A program made the position numbers and the translations under genes. DNA of 64,000 nucleotides from positions 1 to 64,000 of the forward strand of contig NZ_CADDWH010000002.1 of assembly GCF_902809865.1 (NCBI RefSeq), read 5' to 3'. The notes beneath the pieces are model-generated. The model had not been told where the DNA came from. It was given only the letters and a program-made list of their open reading frames with translations, and did no database searches. Positions 31,081 to 38,923 of the stretch are shown here, piece after piece (positions within the stretch are counted from its first letter, which is position 1; every line of letters starts with the position of its first letter). The stretch comes from Halobacillus sp. Marseille-Q1614 (GTDB lineage: Bacteria; Bacillota; Bacilli; Bacillales; Halobacillaceae).

Positions 31081-32277
31081 ATGACTAAAGATAAGCTCGC
31101 TTTATATGGGGGTCCGCCCGTTAGAAAATCGTATTTACCCTATGGAAAGCAATGGCTCGACCCTGACGATATTCAAGCCGTTATGGAGACCTTAAAGAGT
31201 GACTGGCTGACCACTGGACCTAGGATCGATCGTTTTGAAAGGGCTATTGCTCGTTATGTGAACACGACATACGCCGTAGCTTTTTCAAGTGGAACAGCTG
31301 CTTTGCATGCTGCCTGCTTTGCGGCAGGAATAAAACCAGGGGATGAAGTCATTACCAGCCCTTTAACATTCGCAGCTAGTGCCAACTGTGTCCTTTATGT
31401 AGGAGGCTCTCCGGTTTTTGCGGACGTCGATTTAAAAACGTATAATATTTCTCCCTCTTCGATTCGAGCTCTGATTAATGAAAAAACTAGGGCTATTATT
31501 ACCGTGGATTTCACAGGACAACCTGCGGAATATGAGGAGATTTTAAAGATAGCCAAGGAGAACAATTTAATCGTTATTGGAGATGCGGCCCATGCGCTAG
31601 GCGCTGAGTATAAGGGGGCAATGGTCGGCTCTCTGTGCGATATGACGATGTTTAGCTTTCATCCGGTTAAGCACATCACCACAGGAGAGGGAGGCGTGAT
31701 CACAACCAATAATGCTTTGTATTATGAAAAACTTAAGCTTTTTAGAAGCCACGGGATTACGCGTGACTCTGATCAGCTAATCGATCATCCCGGAGACTGG
31801 TACTACGAGATGCAATCCCTCGGGTACAATTACCGGATCACAGACATCCAGGCTTCCCTGGGATTCAGCCAACTCAATAAACTGGATACCTTTCTCAAAA
31901 AAAGAAGGGACTATGCGGATGCTTATAACCAAGCCTTTGAAAAATTGGAGGGCACGATCCTCCCTTATCAAAGTAAAAGCACTCTTTCTAGCTGGCATCT
32001 ATACATCTTACGTCTCGATTTGCAAAAATTATCGGTGGATAGAGCCTTGATATATAAAGCATTACAAAGAGAAAACATTGGAGTGAATGTCCATTATTTG
32101 CCGGTATACCTACATCCTTACTATCAGAAGTTAGGGTATCAAAAGGGCATATGCCCCCAGGCAGAAGCTATCTATCATTCCATTATTACGCTTCCTTTAT
32201 TTCCAAAGATGTCTCAACAAGATGTAGAAGATGTCATTCATGGAGTGAAGAAGGTCATTTCTATTATGAAAAAATGA
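31081..32277 (+). CDS. pseC: UDP-4-keto-6-deoxy-aminosugar aminotransferase (PseC)
   Basis: 398 residues of the DegT/DnrJ/EryC1/StrS PLP aminotransferase family. The start LPYGKQWLDPDDIQAVMETL followed by KSDWLTTGPRIDRFE is characteristic of PseC. PLP motifs: FSSGTAALHAACFAAGI, VIGDAAHALGAEY (ring-stacking and Asp) and FSFHPVKHITTGEGGVITTN with the Schiff-base lysine. It aminates C4 of the PseB product. ATG 31081 follows ATGGGGGACAACT, 12 bases after the epimerase gene. Confidence 0.9.
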   Translation: MTKDKLALYGGPPVRKSYLPYGKQWLDPDDIQAVMETLKSDWLTTGPRIDRFERAIARYVNTTYAVAFSSGTAALHAACFAAGIKPGDEVITSPLTFAASANCVLYVGGSPVFADVDLKTYNISPSSIRALINEKTRAIITVDFTGQPAEYEEILKIAKENNLIVIGDAAHALGAEYKGAMVGSLCDMTMFSFHPVKHITTGEGGVITTNNALYYEKLKLFRSHGITRDSDQLIDHPGDWYYEMQSLGYNYRITDIQASLGFSQLNKLDTFLKKRRDYADAYNQAFEKLEGTILPYQSKSTLSSWHLYILRLDLQKLSVDRALIYKALQRENIGVNVHYLPVYLHPYYQKLGYQKGICPQAEAIYHSIITLPLFPKMSQQDVEDVIHGVKKVISIMKK

Positions 32278-32286
32278 GGTGGAGCA

Positions 32287-33024
32287 ATGAAAGTGGTGGC
32301 CATCATTCAGGCACGCATGGGATCTTCACGTTTACCAGGGAAAGTACTGAAAACCGTTCTTAACAAGCCTCTTCTTGAGCATCAGATCGAACGGATCCGT
32401 GAGGCAAAATTAATAGATGAGATCGTCATCGCTACCACTTTTTTAAAGCAGGACGATCCCATTGTTTCCCTGTGTGAAAAATTAAATGTTCCTTATTATA
32501 GAGGGTCTGAAATTGATGTCTTAGAAAGGTATCATGAAGCTGCCTTATCGGTGAAGGCTCAGGCCATTATCCGCATCACCTCAGACTGTCCGATCATTGA
32601 TCCCTTACAAATAGATAAGGTCGTTCAGGTCTACTTATCGGTAAATGATATCTCTCCGCTACGATATGTTTCCAATACGCTGCAGAGGACCTACCCGAGA
32701 GGAATGGATACCGAGGTTTTTTCGTTTTCATCCTTACGAGAAGCCCATATCCATGCCCATACGCTTAAAGAAAGAGAGCATGTCACCCCTTATATGACGA
32801 GTCGCCCCACCACTTTTTCCCTAACCAATGTTCCCTATAAAAATGATGAAAGCCACCATCGCTGGACCGTAGACACTCCGGAAGATCTTTTGCTTATAAA
32901 GAAGATCATTGAACATCTATATCCCCAGTCCCCTTTGTTTACCATGGAAAGGGTTCTTGATTTATTAAACAGACATCCGCAATGGATGAAAATCAATGCT
33001 CATATTGCCCAAAAAGAAGGATGA
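32287..33024 (+). CDS. pseF: Nonulosonic acid cytidylyltransferase (PseF/SpsF-like)
   Basis: 245 residues. The nucleotide-binding start VVAIIQARMGSSRLPGKVLK and later IRITSDCPIIDPLQIDKVV, then SHHRWTVDTPEDLLLIKKII, are those of the CMP-sugar transferase family that includes SpsF of the Bacillus spore-coat polysaccharide operon and PseF. It activates the finished acid with CTP for transfer. ATG 32287 follows GAGGTGGAGCA, 9 bases after pseC. Confidence 0.85.
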   Translation: MKVVAIIQARMGSSRLPGKVLKTVLNKPLLEHQIERIREAKLIDEIVIATTFLKQDDPIVSLCEKLNVPYYRGSEIDVLERYHEAALSVKAQAIIRITSDCPIIDPLQIDKVVQVYLSVNDISPLRYVSNTLQRTYPRGMDTEVFSFSSLREAHIHAHTLKEREHVTPYMTSRPTTFSLTNVPYKNDESHHRWTVDTPEDLLLIKKIIEHLYPQSPLFTMERVLDLLNRHPQWMKINAHIAQKEG

Positions 33025-33035
33025 GGGAAGACTAA

Positions 33036-34112
33036 ATGAGAATTTTTATAAGGACGGATGCTTCTCATACCATAGGGGCCGGTCATGTGATGAGATGTCT
33101 TTCTTTAGCAGAAAATTTGAGAGACAAGGGAGCCGATATCACGTTTCTTTGTCGCAAACTTCCGGGAGACCTCAACGAGTTCATCAAACATTTGGGTTTT
33201 GATATTTGCTTATTGACTTCTTCACCTTCCATGAATCAAAATTCTCAAAGTCCCTGGTTGTACAGCTCTTGGAAACAAGATGCTTTAGAGACAATTCAAA
33301 TGATAAGGAAAGGGAACATTGATTGGTTGATCATCGATCATTATGGTCTCGACAGAGGGTGGGAGAGAGCTGTGAGACCTTACGTAAAATATGTAATGGT
33401 CATCGATGACTTAGCGAATCGGCGTCATGATTGTGACCTTTTATTAGACCAAAATTTATTTAAACATCCTGAAAAAAGATATACCGATCTTGTGCCCCCT
33501 CATGCCATCACGTTCTGCGGCCCCCAATACCTTCTCTTAAGAGAAGAATTTAAAAACATTAATCGCACGAAGACAAGAGATGGATATGTTCGGCGTATTT
33601 TGATTTCATTTGGAGGAAGTGATCCTACTAATGAAACCTTAAAAGCTGTGAGAGCGATCCAATTCATCAATCATCCAGATATTCACGTAGATGTGGTGAT
33701 TGGAAGTTCCAACCCTCACTCTGCTTCCATTGAACATCAATGTAAAAACACACCGAATATTAAAATCCATACCGATATCCATTGCTTGGCGGAATTAATG
33801 ATGCAGGCGGATCTATCCATCGGGGCCGGGGGCAGCACTACATGGGAACGATGTTTTGTTTCTTTACCATCCATCACGATTGAGGTTTCTCGTAATCAGT
33901 CGGAAATTCTATCCTATCTATCAGAATTAGGGGTCATTTACCACCTAGGCATGAGCAAGCACGTCAATGAAAGAAAAATAGCCCAAGCGATCCAACAGTT
34001 GATTACTTCTCCCGCTCAAGTAAGGACTATGGTCAAAGCGTCACGGAACATCATGAAAGATTTTAAACACGGGGTAGTGGCACAGTACATAATGGAGGGG
34101 ATGGAAGTATGA
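33036..34112 (+). CDS. pseG: UDP-sugar hydrolase of pseudaminic acid synthesis (PseG)
   Basis: 358 residues with a GT-B-like fold. FIRTDASHTIGAGHVMRCLS at the N-terminus (with the conserved GxGHxMR) and LLISFGGSDPTN-type region (RILISFGGSDPTNETLKAVR), then SIGAGGSTTWERCFVSLPSI are diagnostic of PseG, which removes UDP from the diacetamido-trideoxy sugar before the PseI reaction. About 25 residues around 65-90 (SSPSMNQNSQSPWLYSS) look like an insertion. It overlaps the next gene by 4 bases. Confidence 0.9.
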   Translation: MRIFIRTDASHTIGAGHVMRCLSLAENLRDKGADITFLCRKLPGDLNEFIKHLGFDICLLTSSPSMNQNSQSPWLYSSWKQDALETIQMIRKGNIDWLIIDHYGLDRGWERAVRPYVKYVMVIDDLANRRHDCDLLLDQNLFKHPEKRYTDLVPPHAITFCGPQYLLLREEFKNINRTKTRDGYVRRILISFGGSDPTNETLKAVRAIQFINHPDIHVDVVIGSSNPHSASIEHQCKNTPNIKIHTDIHCLAELMMQADLSIGAGGSTTWERCFVSLPSITIEVSRNQSEILSYLSELGVIYHLGMSKHVNERKIAQAIQQLITSPAQVRTMVKASRNIMKDFKHGVVAQYIMEGMEV

Positions 34113-34654
34113 AAGGCCTTCACCGTCATCGTGTGGACCCGTTAAAGGAAGAACATTTGACATTGATCTATAAGTGGCAACATACCAAAGAGTGGGAGGC
34201 TCTCCTAGGCGTCCCAAAAGGATTCACCAGGGAAGCCCTTACGGAGTGGTATAGGGGAATAAAAGATAACCCCCATTATAAGTTCTATAGGATTGGATAT
34301 AAGGGGAAGCCTGTGGGACTCATTAGCTTTTTCGATATCACTCCTAAACATTCACGTTGTTACTGGGCCCCTTTTATTTGTGATCAAAAGAAATCCGAGG
34401 TCATGAATCAAATGATGGTGATAAACGCTCTCGATAAGATCTTTTTCAAACTTCACATCCATAAGGTATGCGCTGAAATTTTAGAAACGAATGAACCCAT
34501 GGTGAAATTCCACGAAGCCTTGGGCTTTCAGTTCGAGGCGCTGTACGTGGATCATATCCAAGACCATGGAGAATACAAAAATGTCGTTCATATGTCGCTG
34601 TTTAAAGATCAATGGGGAAAAGTTAGAAATAAAATTTTAATAGACGAGGCCTAG
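34109..34654 (+). CDS. pseH: GNAT N-acetyltransferase (PseH)
   Basis: 181 residues. VDPLKEEHLTLIYKWQHTKE, HSRCYWAPFICDQKKSEVMN and VCAEILETNEPMVKFHEALG, then FQFEALYVDHIQ, place it in the PseH group that acetylates the 4-amino group of the altrosamine intermediate. It ends the pseB-pseC-pseF-pseG-pseH block. The terminator at 34648-34695 follows immediately. A related GNAT is encoded at 22919 in the first block. Confidence 0.8.
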   Translation: MKGLHRHRVDPLKEEHLTLIYKWQHTKEWEALLGVPKGFTREALTEWYRGIKDNPHYKFYRIGYKGKPVGLISFFDITPKHSRCYWAPFICDQKKSEVMNQMMVINALDKIFFKLHIHKVCAEILETNEPMVKFHEALGFQFEALYVDHIQDHGEYKNVVHMSLFKDQWGKVRNKILIDEA

Positions 34655-34695
34655 GGAGAAGTCTAATCTTTGATTAGCACCTAGGTTCTTTTTTA
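34648..34695 (+). terminator. Terminator of the second pse block
   Basis: CCTAGG (34648-34653) pairs with a second CCTAGG near 34682, inner CTAATC/GATTAG, followed by TTCTTTTTT. Confidence 0.75.
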
Positions 34696-34882
34696 TTGGT
34701 TCCTTCGTAAATCTTAAGGCTTAATCACAGTGTCAGGTCTAGATCCTGAAACATATTGTATGTAATGGAGGAGTCTACAGTAGGGGTATGGACTAGAAAT
34801 ACAGAACATATCCAGAGAGACCAAAAGAAGCCCTAGATGTCCTGTTCATGGTATAGACACAGAAAATAAAGGAGTGCCCATT

Positions 34883-35317
34883 ATGCTGTTGAAAGTAAAG
34901 GAAGTGTCTGAGTTGGCGGGGGTTAGTATTCGAGCGCTTCATTATTATGACGAAATTTGCTTATTAGTGCCTAAAAAGATCACGGATACGGGGTATCGTC
35001 TTTATTCCTATGAAAACTTAGAAACCCTTCAGCTCATCTTATTTTTTAAAGAACTCGGTTTTTCTTTAAATGATATCAATAAGATGATTTGGAGTCCTTT
35101 ATTCAATTCCCAACAAGCATTGATATGGCAAAAGGAAATGTTAATGAACAAATGTACGAGACTTCATAAATTAATCGACACGATCAATCTCACCATTCAG
35201 CAGGGGGAAGGGAAGACAACGCTAAGCCCGAAGGAAATGTTTGATGGCTTTCCTCTGGATGCCAAGGGCATTAAGAAAGAAGGCCTGAAACGCTGGCAAG
35301 GCCGTAAAGATCAATGA
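34883..35317 (+). CDS. MerR-family regulator, lacking its effector domain
   Basis: 144 residues from ATG 34883 (AAAGGAG at the right distance). The MerR winged helix is clear (LKVKEVSELAGVSIRALHYY, DEICLLVPKKITDTGYRLYS, LQLILFFKELGFSLNDINKM), followed by a dimerisation helix and MFDGFPLDAKGIKKEGLKRW. Mta/TipA-type relatives are ~250 residues with a drug-binding domain after this point; this one stops, leaving only the DNA-binding and dimer part. It could be a constitutive regulator. Target promoters are not evident. Confidence 0.8.
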   Translation: MLLKVKEVSELAGVSIRALHYYDEICLLVPKKITDTGYRLYSYENLETLQLILFFKELGFSLNDINKMIWSPLFNSQQALIWQKEMLMNKCTRLHKLIDTINLTIQQGEGKTTLSPKEMFDGFPLDAKGIKKEGLKRWQGRKDQ

Positions 35318-35498
35318 GAGGCTGACACTTAAGGAACGGATGCCCCTTTGCCTTCTGTTCCTTGACACCTTTCATGAGCATCCAATTTTTATGTTGTTGT
35401 TATAAAGCGCAAAAAACCTCATTTCTTCCTGTCGACTAGCCTCTTTAAAGAGGGAAAATGAAAAAAAATTTAAGGTTTTTAAATTTTTTCATTTAGAT

Positions 35499-35528
35499 GT
35501 TTACATTTACGTAAACGTAAATGTAAAT
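35499..35528. repeat. Class B palindrome upstream of the replicon
   Basis: TTTACATTTACG (35500-35511) and CGTAAATGTAAA (35516-35527) with a TAAA centre, perfect 12-bp arms. Confidence 0.8.
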
Positions 35529-35569
35529 CACTCCTCACCCCTTGTAAGAATAGGAAATCCAAATTTAAA

Positions 35570-35595
35570 ACACAAACGTAAACGTAAACGTTTAT
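35570..35595. repeat. Class B-like direct/inverted site
   Basis: ACAAACGTAAACGTAAACGTTTA: tandem CGTAAA units ending in the palindrome TAAACGTTTA (35585-35594). It is the last member of the family; none was found in the transfer operon. Confidence 0.65.
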
Positions 35596-35721
35596 AGTAT
35601 GTATGCGCTGTCATTAGCTGGTATAAAGGGAATGAAGGGGTAGACGAGAAAGAAGAGACACGGTATAGTATAGATAAATTCGATAGATTACTAGAAAAGA
35701 AGACAAACAATTACATAAATA

Positions 35722-35843
35722 AAAAGAGTGTTGCTGACAACAACACTCTTTTCAATCAAGCTAGCCCACAGGCTTCCAACCAACGCTAGCTTTAAATAGG
35801 AACCATGTTGCTCTCACACATCATGGTTTGGGATATATTATAT
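35722..35843 (-). ncRNA. Antisense copy-control RNA of the rep leader
   Basis: A leftward promoter (TTGCAC 35877-35872, 17 bases, TATAGT 35854-35849) would start an RNA near 35843. It contains hairpins AACCATG/CATGGTT (35802-35831) and AAGCTAGC/GCTAGCTT (35758-35792) and ends in the intrinsic terminator AAAAGAGTGTTG/CAACACTCTTTT (35722-35752). The RNA, about 120 nt, is complementary to the rep leader and lies upstream of a rep attenuator, exactly the RNAIII arrangement of pIP501/pAMbeta1. Ends inferred. Confidence 0.65.
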
Positions 35844-35848
35844 ACTTT

Positions 35849-35877
35849 ACTATATAATATCATTCCTTTTTGTGCAA
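35849..35877 (-). promoter_or_regulatory. Promoter of the antisense copy-control RNA
   Basis: TTGCAC and TATAGT with a 17-base spacer, read leftward. Confidence 0.55.
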
Positions 35878-35952
35878 GAATTTTCGGCTTCTTTATGCAA
35901 TTTTAAAGATGGTAAATTCTGCAAAACCCTTCTATTTAAAGCAATGGTGAAG

Positions 35953-35986
35953 ACCGTTACGGGCTAACGCTTGTAACGGTTTTTTG
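35953..35986 (+). terminator. Transcription attenuator in front of rep
   Basis: ACCGTTAC (35953-35960) and GTAACGGT (35973-35980) followed by six T, only 30 bases before the rep start. Such a terminator in a leader is the target of antisense-RNA-driven attenuation in Inc18 plasmids. Confidence 0.8.
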
Positions 35987-36015
35987 TATGCCATTTTCAA
36001 AAAGGAGGGTCAGTT

Positions 36016-37518
36016 ATGGATGTATCCCGCGTGATCGAATTTATTACTCATCGTAGTTTAAAAACCTATAAACCGAGAGGTTCCAAAGCATCTCTGCCCA
36101 AACAGCATGAAGCTTATAAACAAGACTTTGAGAAGAGGGGAGTGGTTTTTGTCTCCCCTTCCAAAGAGGATTTGATGCAAGGAAAAGGACATATCGTTAC
36201 CTCTTATGAGACGTTACATACCCAATCCCGCCAGCTGACGCATTGGACCCCTAACACGTTTTTAGGCGGCACCTACATAGATTTTAAAGAACGTATCATT
36301 CAAGGCCATACGAAAGAAAATTTAAAGCAAATCAATGCCTTTGTCGTTGATATTGATACCAAAAATACGGACTTGTTTGCGTTTTTCTTAGCGTGTGAAG
36401 AAGAAGGATTGCCGGCTCCTAATGCCATTTTAGAAACGCCTCGAGGCTATCAGTTCTATTTTGTCCTGGAAACCCCGATGTTTCTAACGAAAGCCAGTAA
36501 TTATCAGGTGCTCAAAGTGGCTGATCGTATTGTCGCGAACATCAAAGAAGCATTGGCCAGCCATGTGCCGATTGATCCAGGATGTAATCCTTTTGGTTTT
36601 TACCGGATCCCTAATCCTAAAAACATTCTTTATTTTGATGATCAGCAAACGACGTCCGCCGCTGCTTTTATCGAATGGTCCAAAGCGTATGAGAAAAGAA
36701 AGCGCAAAGGAGCTTTCCACGTGGTCTATGCTCCCAATCAGAATGATCAGATCCATCAAGAATGGTATCGGGCGCTTCTCAACTCTACTCATATCGAACA
36801 AGGACACTATATGAACAGTCGCAATAATGCCTTGTTGACGCTGGCCATTGCGAATTATGCCAGTGGCCGTACATATGAAGCTGCTTTTAATGAGTTAGAT
36901 CAATTCAACTCTCAGTTAGAAAACCCCATGAGCCCAAGAGAGTTTACACGTACCATGAAGTCGGCGTACTCGGGGCGCTACAAAGGAGCCAAGAAGGAGT
37001 ATATTCAAGGGTTAATCGGTCAATGGACCGATCAATCGATTAACCTTGCTGCCGGTCAAGGATGGTATAAGTTTAAAAAAGCGAGAGAAGACCGTGAACG
37101 CTCTCATTATGACGAATGGGAACAAGACATTTTAGACTATCTAAAAGTACATACAAGCTCTGAAAAAGAGCTAACGGATGTGTTTATTTGTGATTCCCAA
37201 GTCAAGTTAGCGGAACGTTTAGGGATGGCTGTCTCTTCTTTAAAGGAAGTATTCAAACGTTCCAAAAAGCTTATGAAAGTAGTGAAAGGCAAAGGCCGTG
37301 GTCAAAAAACATACATTGCCAGTCGAGAAGTTCTATTCAAGTGCTTTTTACAGCTGCGTAAAAAGCTTATTCGTGATGGAGTGACCTGGAGATCTATGTA
37401 CCAAGCCTTTCTATTTGAGGATCAGTCGTTAGAATATGTTTTTAAGTGGTTCTTCCTTCCGTTTGAAGAATGGGTCATCGAATATGAAAAACGATGTAGG
37501 ACCCCGATGATTTGTTGA
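36016..37518 (+). CDS. rep: Inc18-type replication initiator (RepE/RepR/RepS family)
   Basis: 500 residues, the family's usual length. LTHWTPNTFLGGTYIDFKER, GHTKENLKQINAFVVDIDTK, GYQFYFVLETPMFLTKAS and VPIDPGCNPFGFYRIPNPKN match the pAMbeta1 RepE sequence as I recall it, including the acidic D-x-D pair of its primase-like domain; FNELDQFNSQLENPMSPREF, then YSGRYKGAKKEYIQGL cover the PriCT-like part, and a C-terminal helix-turn-helix follows (SQVKLAERLGMAVSSLKEVF). It starts theta replication just downstream of its own gene. ATG 36016 follows AAAAAGGAGGGTCAGTT. Expression is probably set by the antisense RNA and attenuator upstream. Confidence 0.9.
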   Translation: MDVSRVIEFITHRSLKTYKPRGSKASLPKQHEAYKQDFEKRGVVFVSPSKEDLMQGKGHIVTSYETLHTQSRQLTHWTPNTFLGGTYIDFKERIIQGHTKENLKQINAFVVDIDTKNTDLFAFFLACEEEGLPAPNAILETPRGYQFYFVLETPMFLTKASNYQVLKVADRIVANIKEALASHVPIDPGCNPFGFYRIPNPKNILYFDDQQTTSAAAFIEWSKAYEKRKRKGAFHVVYAPNQNDQIHQEWYRALLNSTHIEQGHYMNSRNNALLTLAIANYASGRTYEAAFNELDQFNSQLENPMSPREFTRTMKSAYSGRYKGAKKEYIQGLIGQWTDQSINLAAGQGWYKFKKAREDRERSHYDEWEQDILDYLKVHTSSEKELTDVFICDSQVKLAERLGMAVSSLKEVFKRSKKLMKVVKGKGRGQKTYIASREVLFKCFLQLRKKLIRDGVTWRSMYQAFLFEDQSLEYVFKWFFLPFEEWVIEYEKRCRTPMIC

Positions 37519-37814
37519 AAAATTAATAGGCCAGTCTGCCAATACATATCTTTACTCTCCTGGGTTTGTGTGTCTCTTTATAAATTACATTCTCACTAAG
37601 TTTTCTTATACGTTCACAGATCTGTTAGGTGCTTCGGAAAATTTGGATATAAATACTTTTGATCTTAAGATTTCGCAATTTTTTAATTAATTGTAAAATT
37701 TCAAAAACATCCCTTGTTAGGCTAATTTTTCTATGGTAGTATTTGGATAAAATATGGTGATAAACTGGTTTTTTATGGGTAGTGATTCTTCCTTTTACTT
37801 CTTGGTTGAATACC

Positions 37815-37911
37815 GATCTAAAAGTATTATCTAACAAACTCTCTCGTGACCACTCAATCACTACGTCAACGATTGAGTGGTCACGAGAGCAAAAGATAAT
37901 ACTTTTAGATC
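37815..37911. repeat. Large cruciform-forming inverted repeat in the presumed origin
   Basis: Inner arms CTCTCGTGACCACTCAATC (37841-37859) and GATTGAGTGGTCACGAGAG (37871-37889) are perfect over 19 bases; outer arms 37815-37832 and 37894-37911 are perfect over 18. Unpaired bulges of 8 and 4 bases separate the two stems. The left half read leftward encodes MIEWSRESLLDNTFRSVF and the right half read rightward repeats IEWSRE, so it may have arisen by inverted duplication of a gene start. A leftward frame (37625-37861, 78 aa) begins here but is not otherwise supported. Confidence 0.85.
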
Positions 37912-37970
37912 TAAGTGTGTAGTGTTATTGGTTAAGTTAGTTTCAGTGAGTAAGGTGAGGGAGGGATTAA

Positions 37971-38068
37971 GTTCAAGAGATAGTTCAAGAGATAGTTCAA
38001 GAGATAGTTCAAGAGATTGTTCAAGAGATAAGTTCAAGAGATAAGTTCAAGAGATAAGTTCAAGAGAT
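37971..38068 (+). repeat. Iteron array, eight copies of GTTCAAGAGA
   Basis: Copies start at 37971, 37983, 37995, 38007, 38019, 38032, 38045 and 38058, spaced 12, 12, 12, 12, 13, 13 and 13 bases. Placed between rep and the transfer operon, they look like binding sites for an initiator, a relaxation protein or a repressor of the operon. Confidence 0.9.
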
Positions 38069-38230
38069 GTGAGAGTGGGGGATTTTATAAAGTGTAGTGG
38101 TGATTTTATAGGTGTTTAGTGGTAGTTAAGTGGTTTGTTTATTAATGTTATGGTGGTGTTTTATTGTTTAGGGAAAATTATTCCTATATATTTGGAGGTG
38201 CTTATATTGATATAGAGAGGGTTGTTAAAT

Positions 38231-38917
38231 ATGGATTTTCTTTTAAGTGAAAAACGGAAGGAAGTATTAGAGACGATTGATCGGTTTGGGGTGATTACGA
38301 ATCGTCAGCTGGAGAAGTTTTTGAGTTACATGGGAGTTAATACGATAAGGCGCGGAAGGCAGCAGCTGATAGAATTAGGATTTATCGAAGAAAGGTCGTT
38401 TGGAAGAAGAAAGGTTAGCGGGATTACGAAGAAAGGTTCTGAATATGTTGGTCAGATCATGACGGGGGCAAGTTCTTCTTATTCGCAATTACAGCATGAT
38501 TTGACGGTGAATGAGATTGTGCATGCTTTGATGCAACAGTATAAAGAAAAAAGTCATTCGGTGACGTTTCGTACAGAGAGGGAGATCACACGTCAAGCGT
38601 TTTTGTCTTTATCGTACGATGAGGTCAAGAAGCCGAATAAGCTCAGACATTTATCCAAAGAGGTTCCTGACTTCTTATTGATTTTTGGAGACAAACCTTT
38701 TGCTTTTGAAGTAGAGCTGAATCGTAAAACCCATCAGCGTATTGAGAAGAAAATTAAACAGTATAAGCATTCTTTGGAAGAAAGTACTTACGCTAAAGTT
38801 TTTTACATTTGTAAAGATGAAGGCATTCGTAACCATGTGGAATCTTTTGCAAAGGGGGTTGGCGTAGATATTCAATTCTTGATGTTACATGAGGTTATTG
38901 ACAGCGAGGAGGTTTGA
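38231..38917 (+). CDS. Replication-relaxation family protein
   Basis: 228 residues from ATG 38231 (TTG 38222 also possible). The N-terminal winged helix (LETIDRFGVITNRQLEKFLS, GRQQLIELGFIEERSFGRRK) and the nuclease-like C-terminal half (EVPDFLLIFGDKPFAFEVEL, NRKTHQRIEKKIKQYKHSLE) match the Replic_Relax family (PF13814) found beside transfer genes of Firmicute plasmids. The E-x-E/K arrangement in FAFEVELNRKT resembles a PD-(D/E)XK active site. No classical relaxase is visible in the window, so this protein may take part in nicking or regulation at the nearby iterons. It precedes the coupling-protein gene by 6 bases. Confidence 0.78.
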   Translation: MDFLLSEKRKEVLETIDRFGVITNRQLEKFLSYMGVNTIRRGRQQLIELGFIEERSFGRRKVSGITKKGSEYVGQIMTGASSSYSQLQHDLTVNEIVHALMQQYKEKSHSVTFRTEREITRQAFLSLSYDEVKKPNKLRHLSKEVPDFLLIFGDKPFAFEVELNRKTHQRIEKKIKQYKHSLEESTYAKVFYICKDEGIRNHVESFAKGVGVDIQFLMLHEVIDSEEV

Positions 38918-38923
38918 TTCTAT

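Noticed and set aside
37625-37861. Leftward 78-residue frame starting inside the cruciform
   Set aside because: No family, no ribosome site and overlap with the inverted repeat; the repeated IEWSRE start could be a by-product of the duplication.
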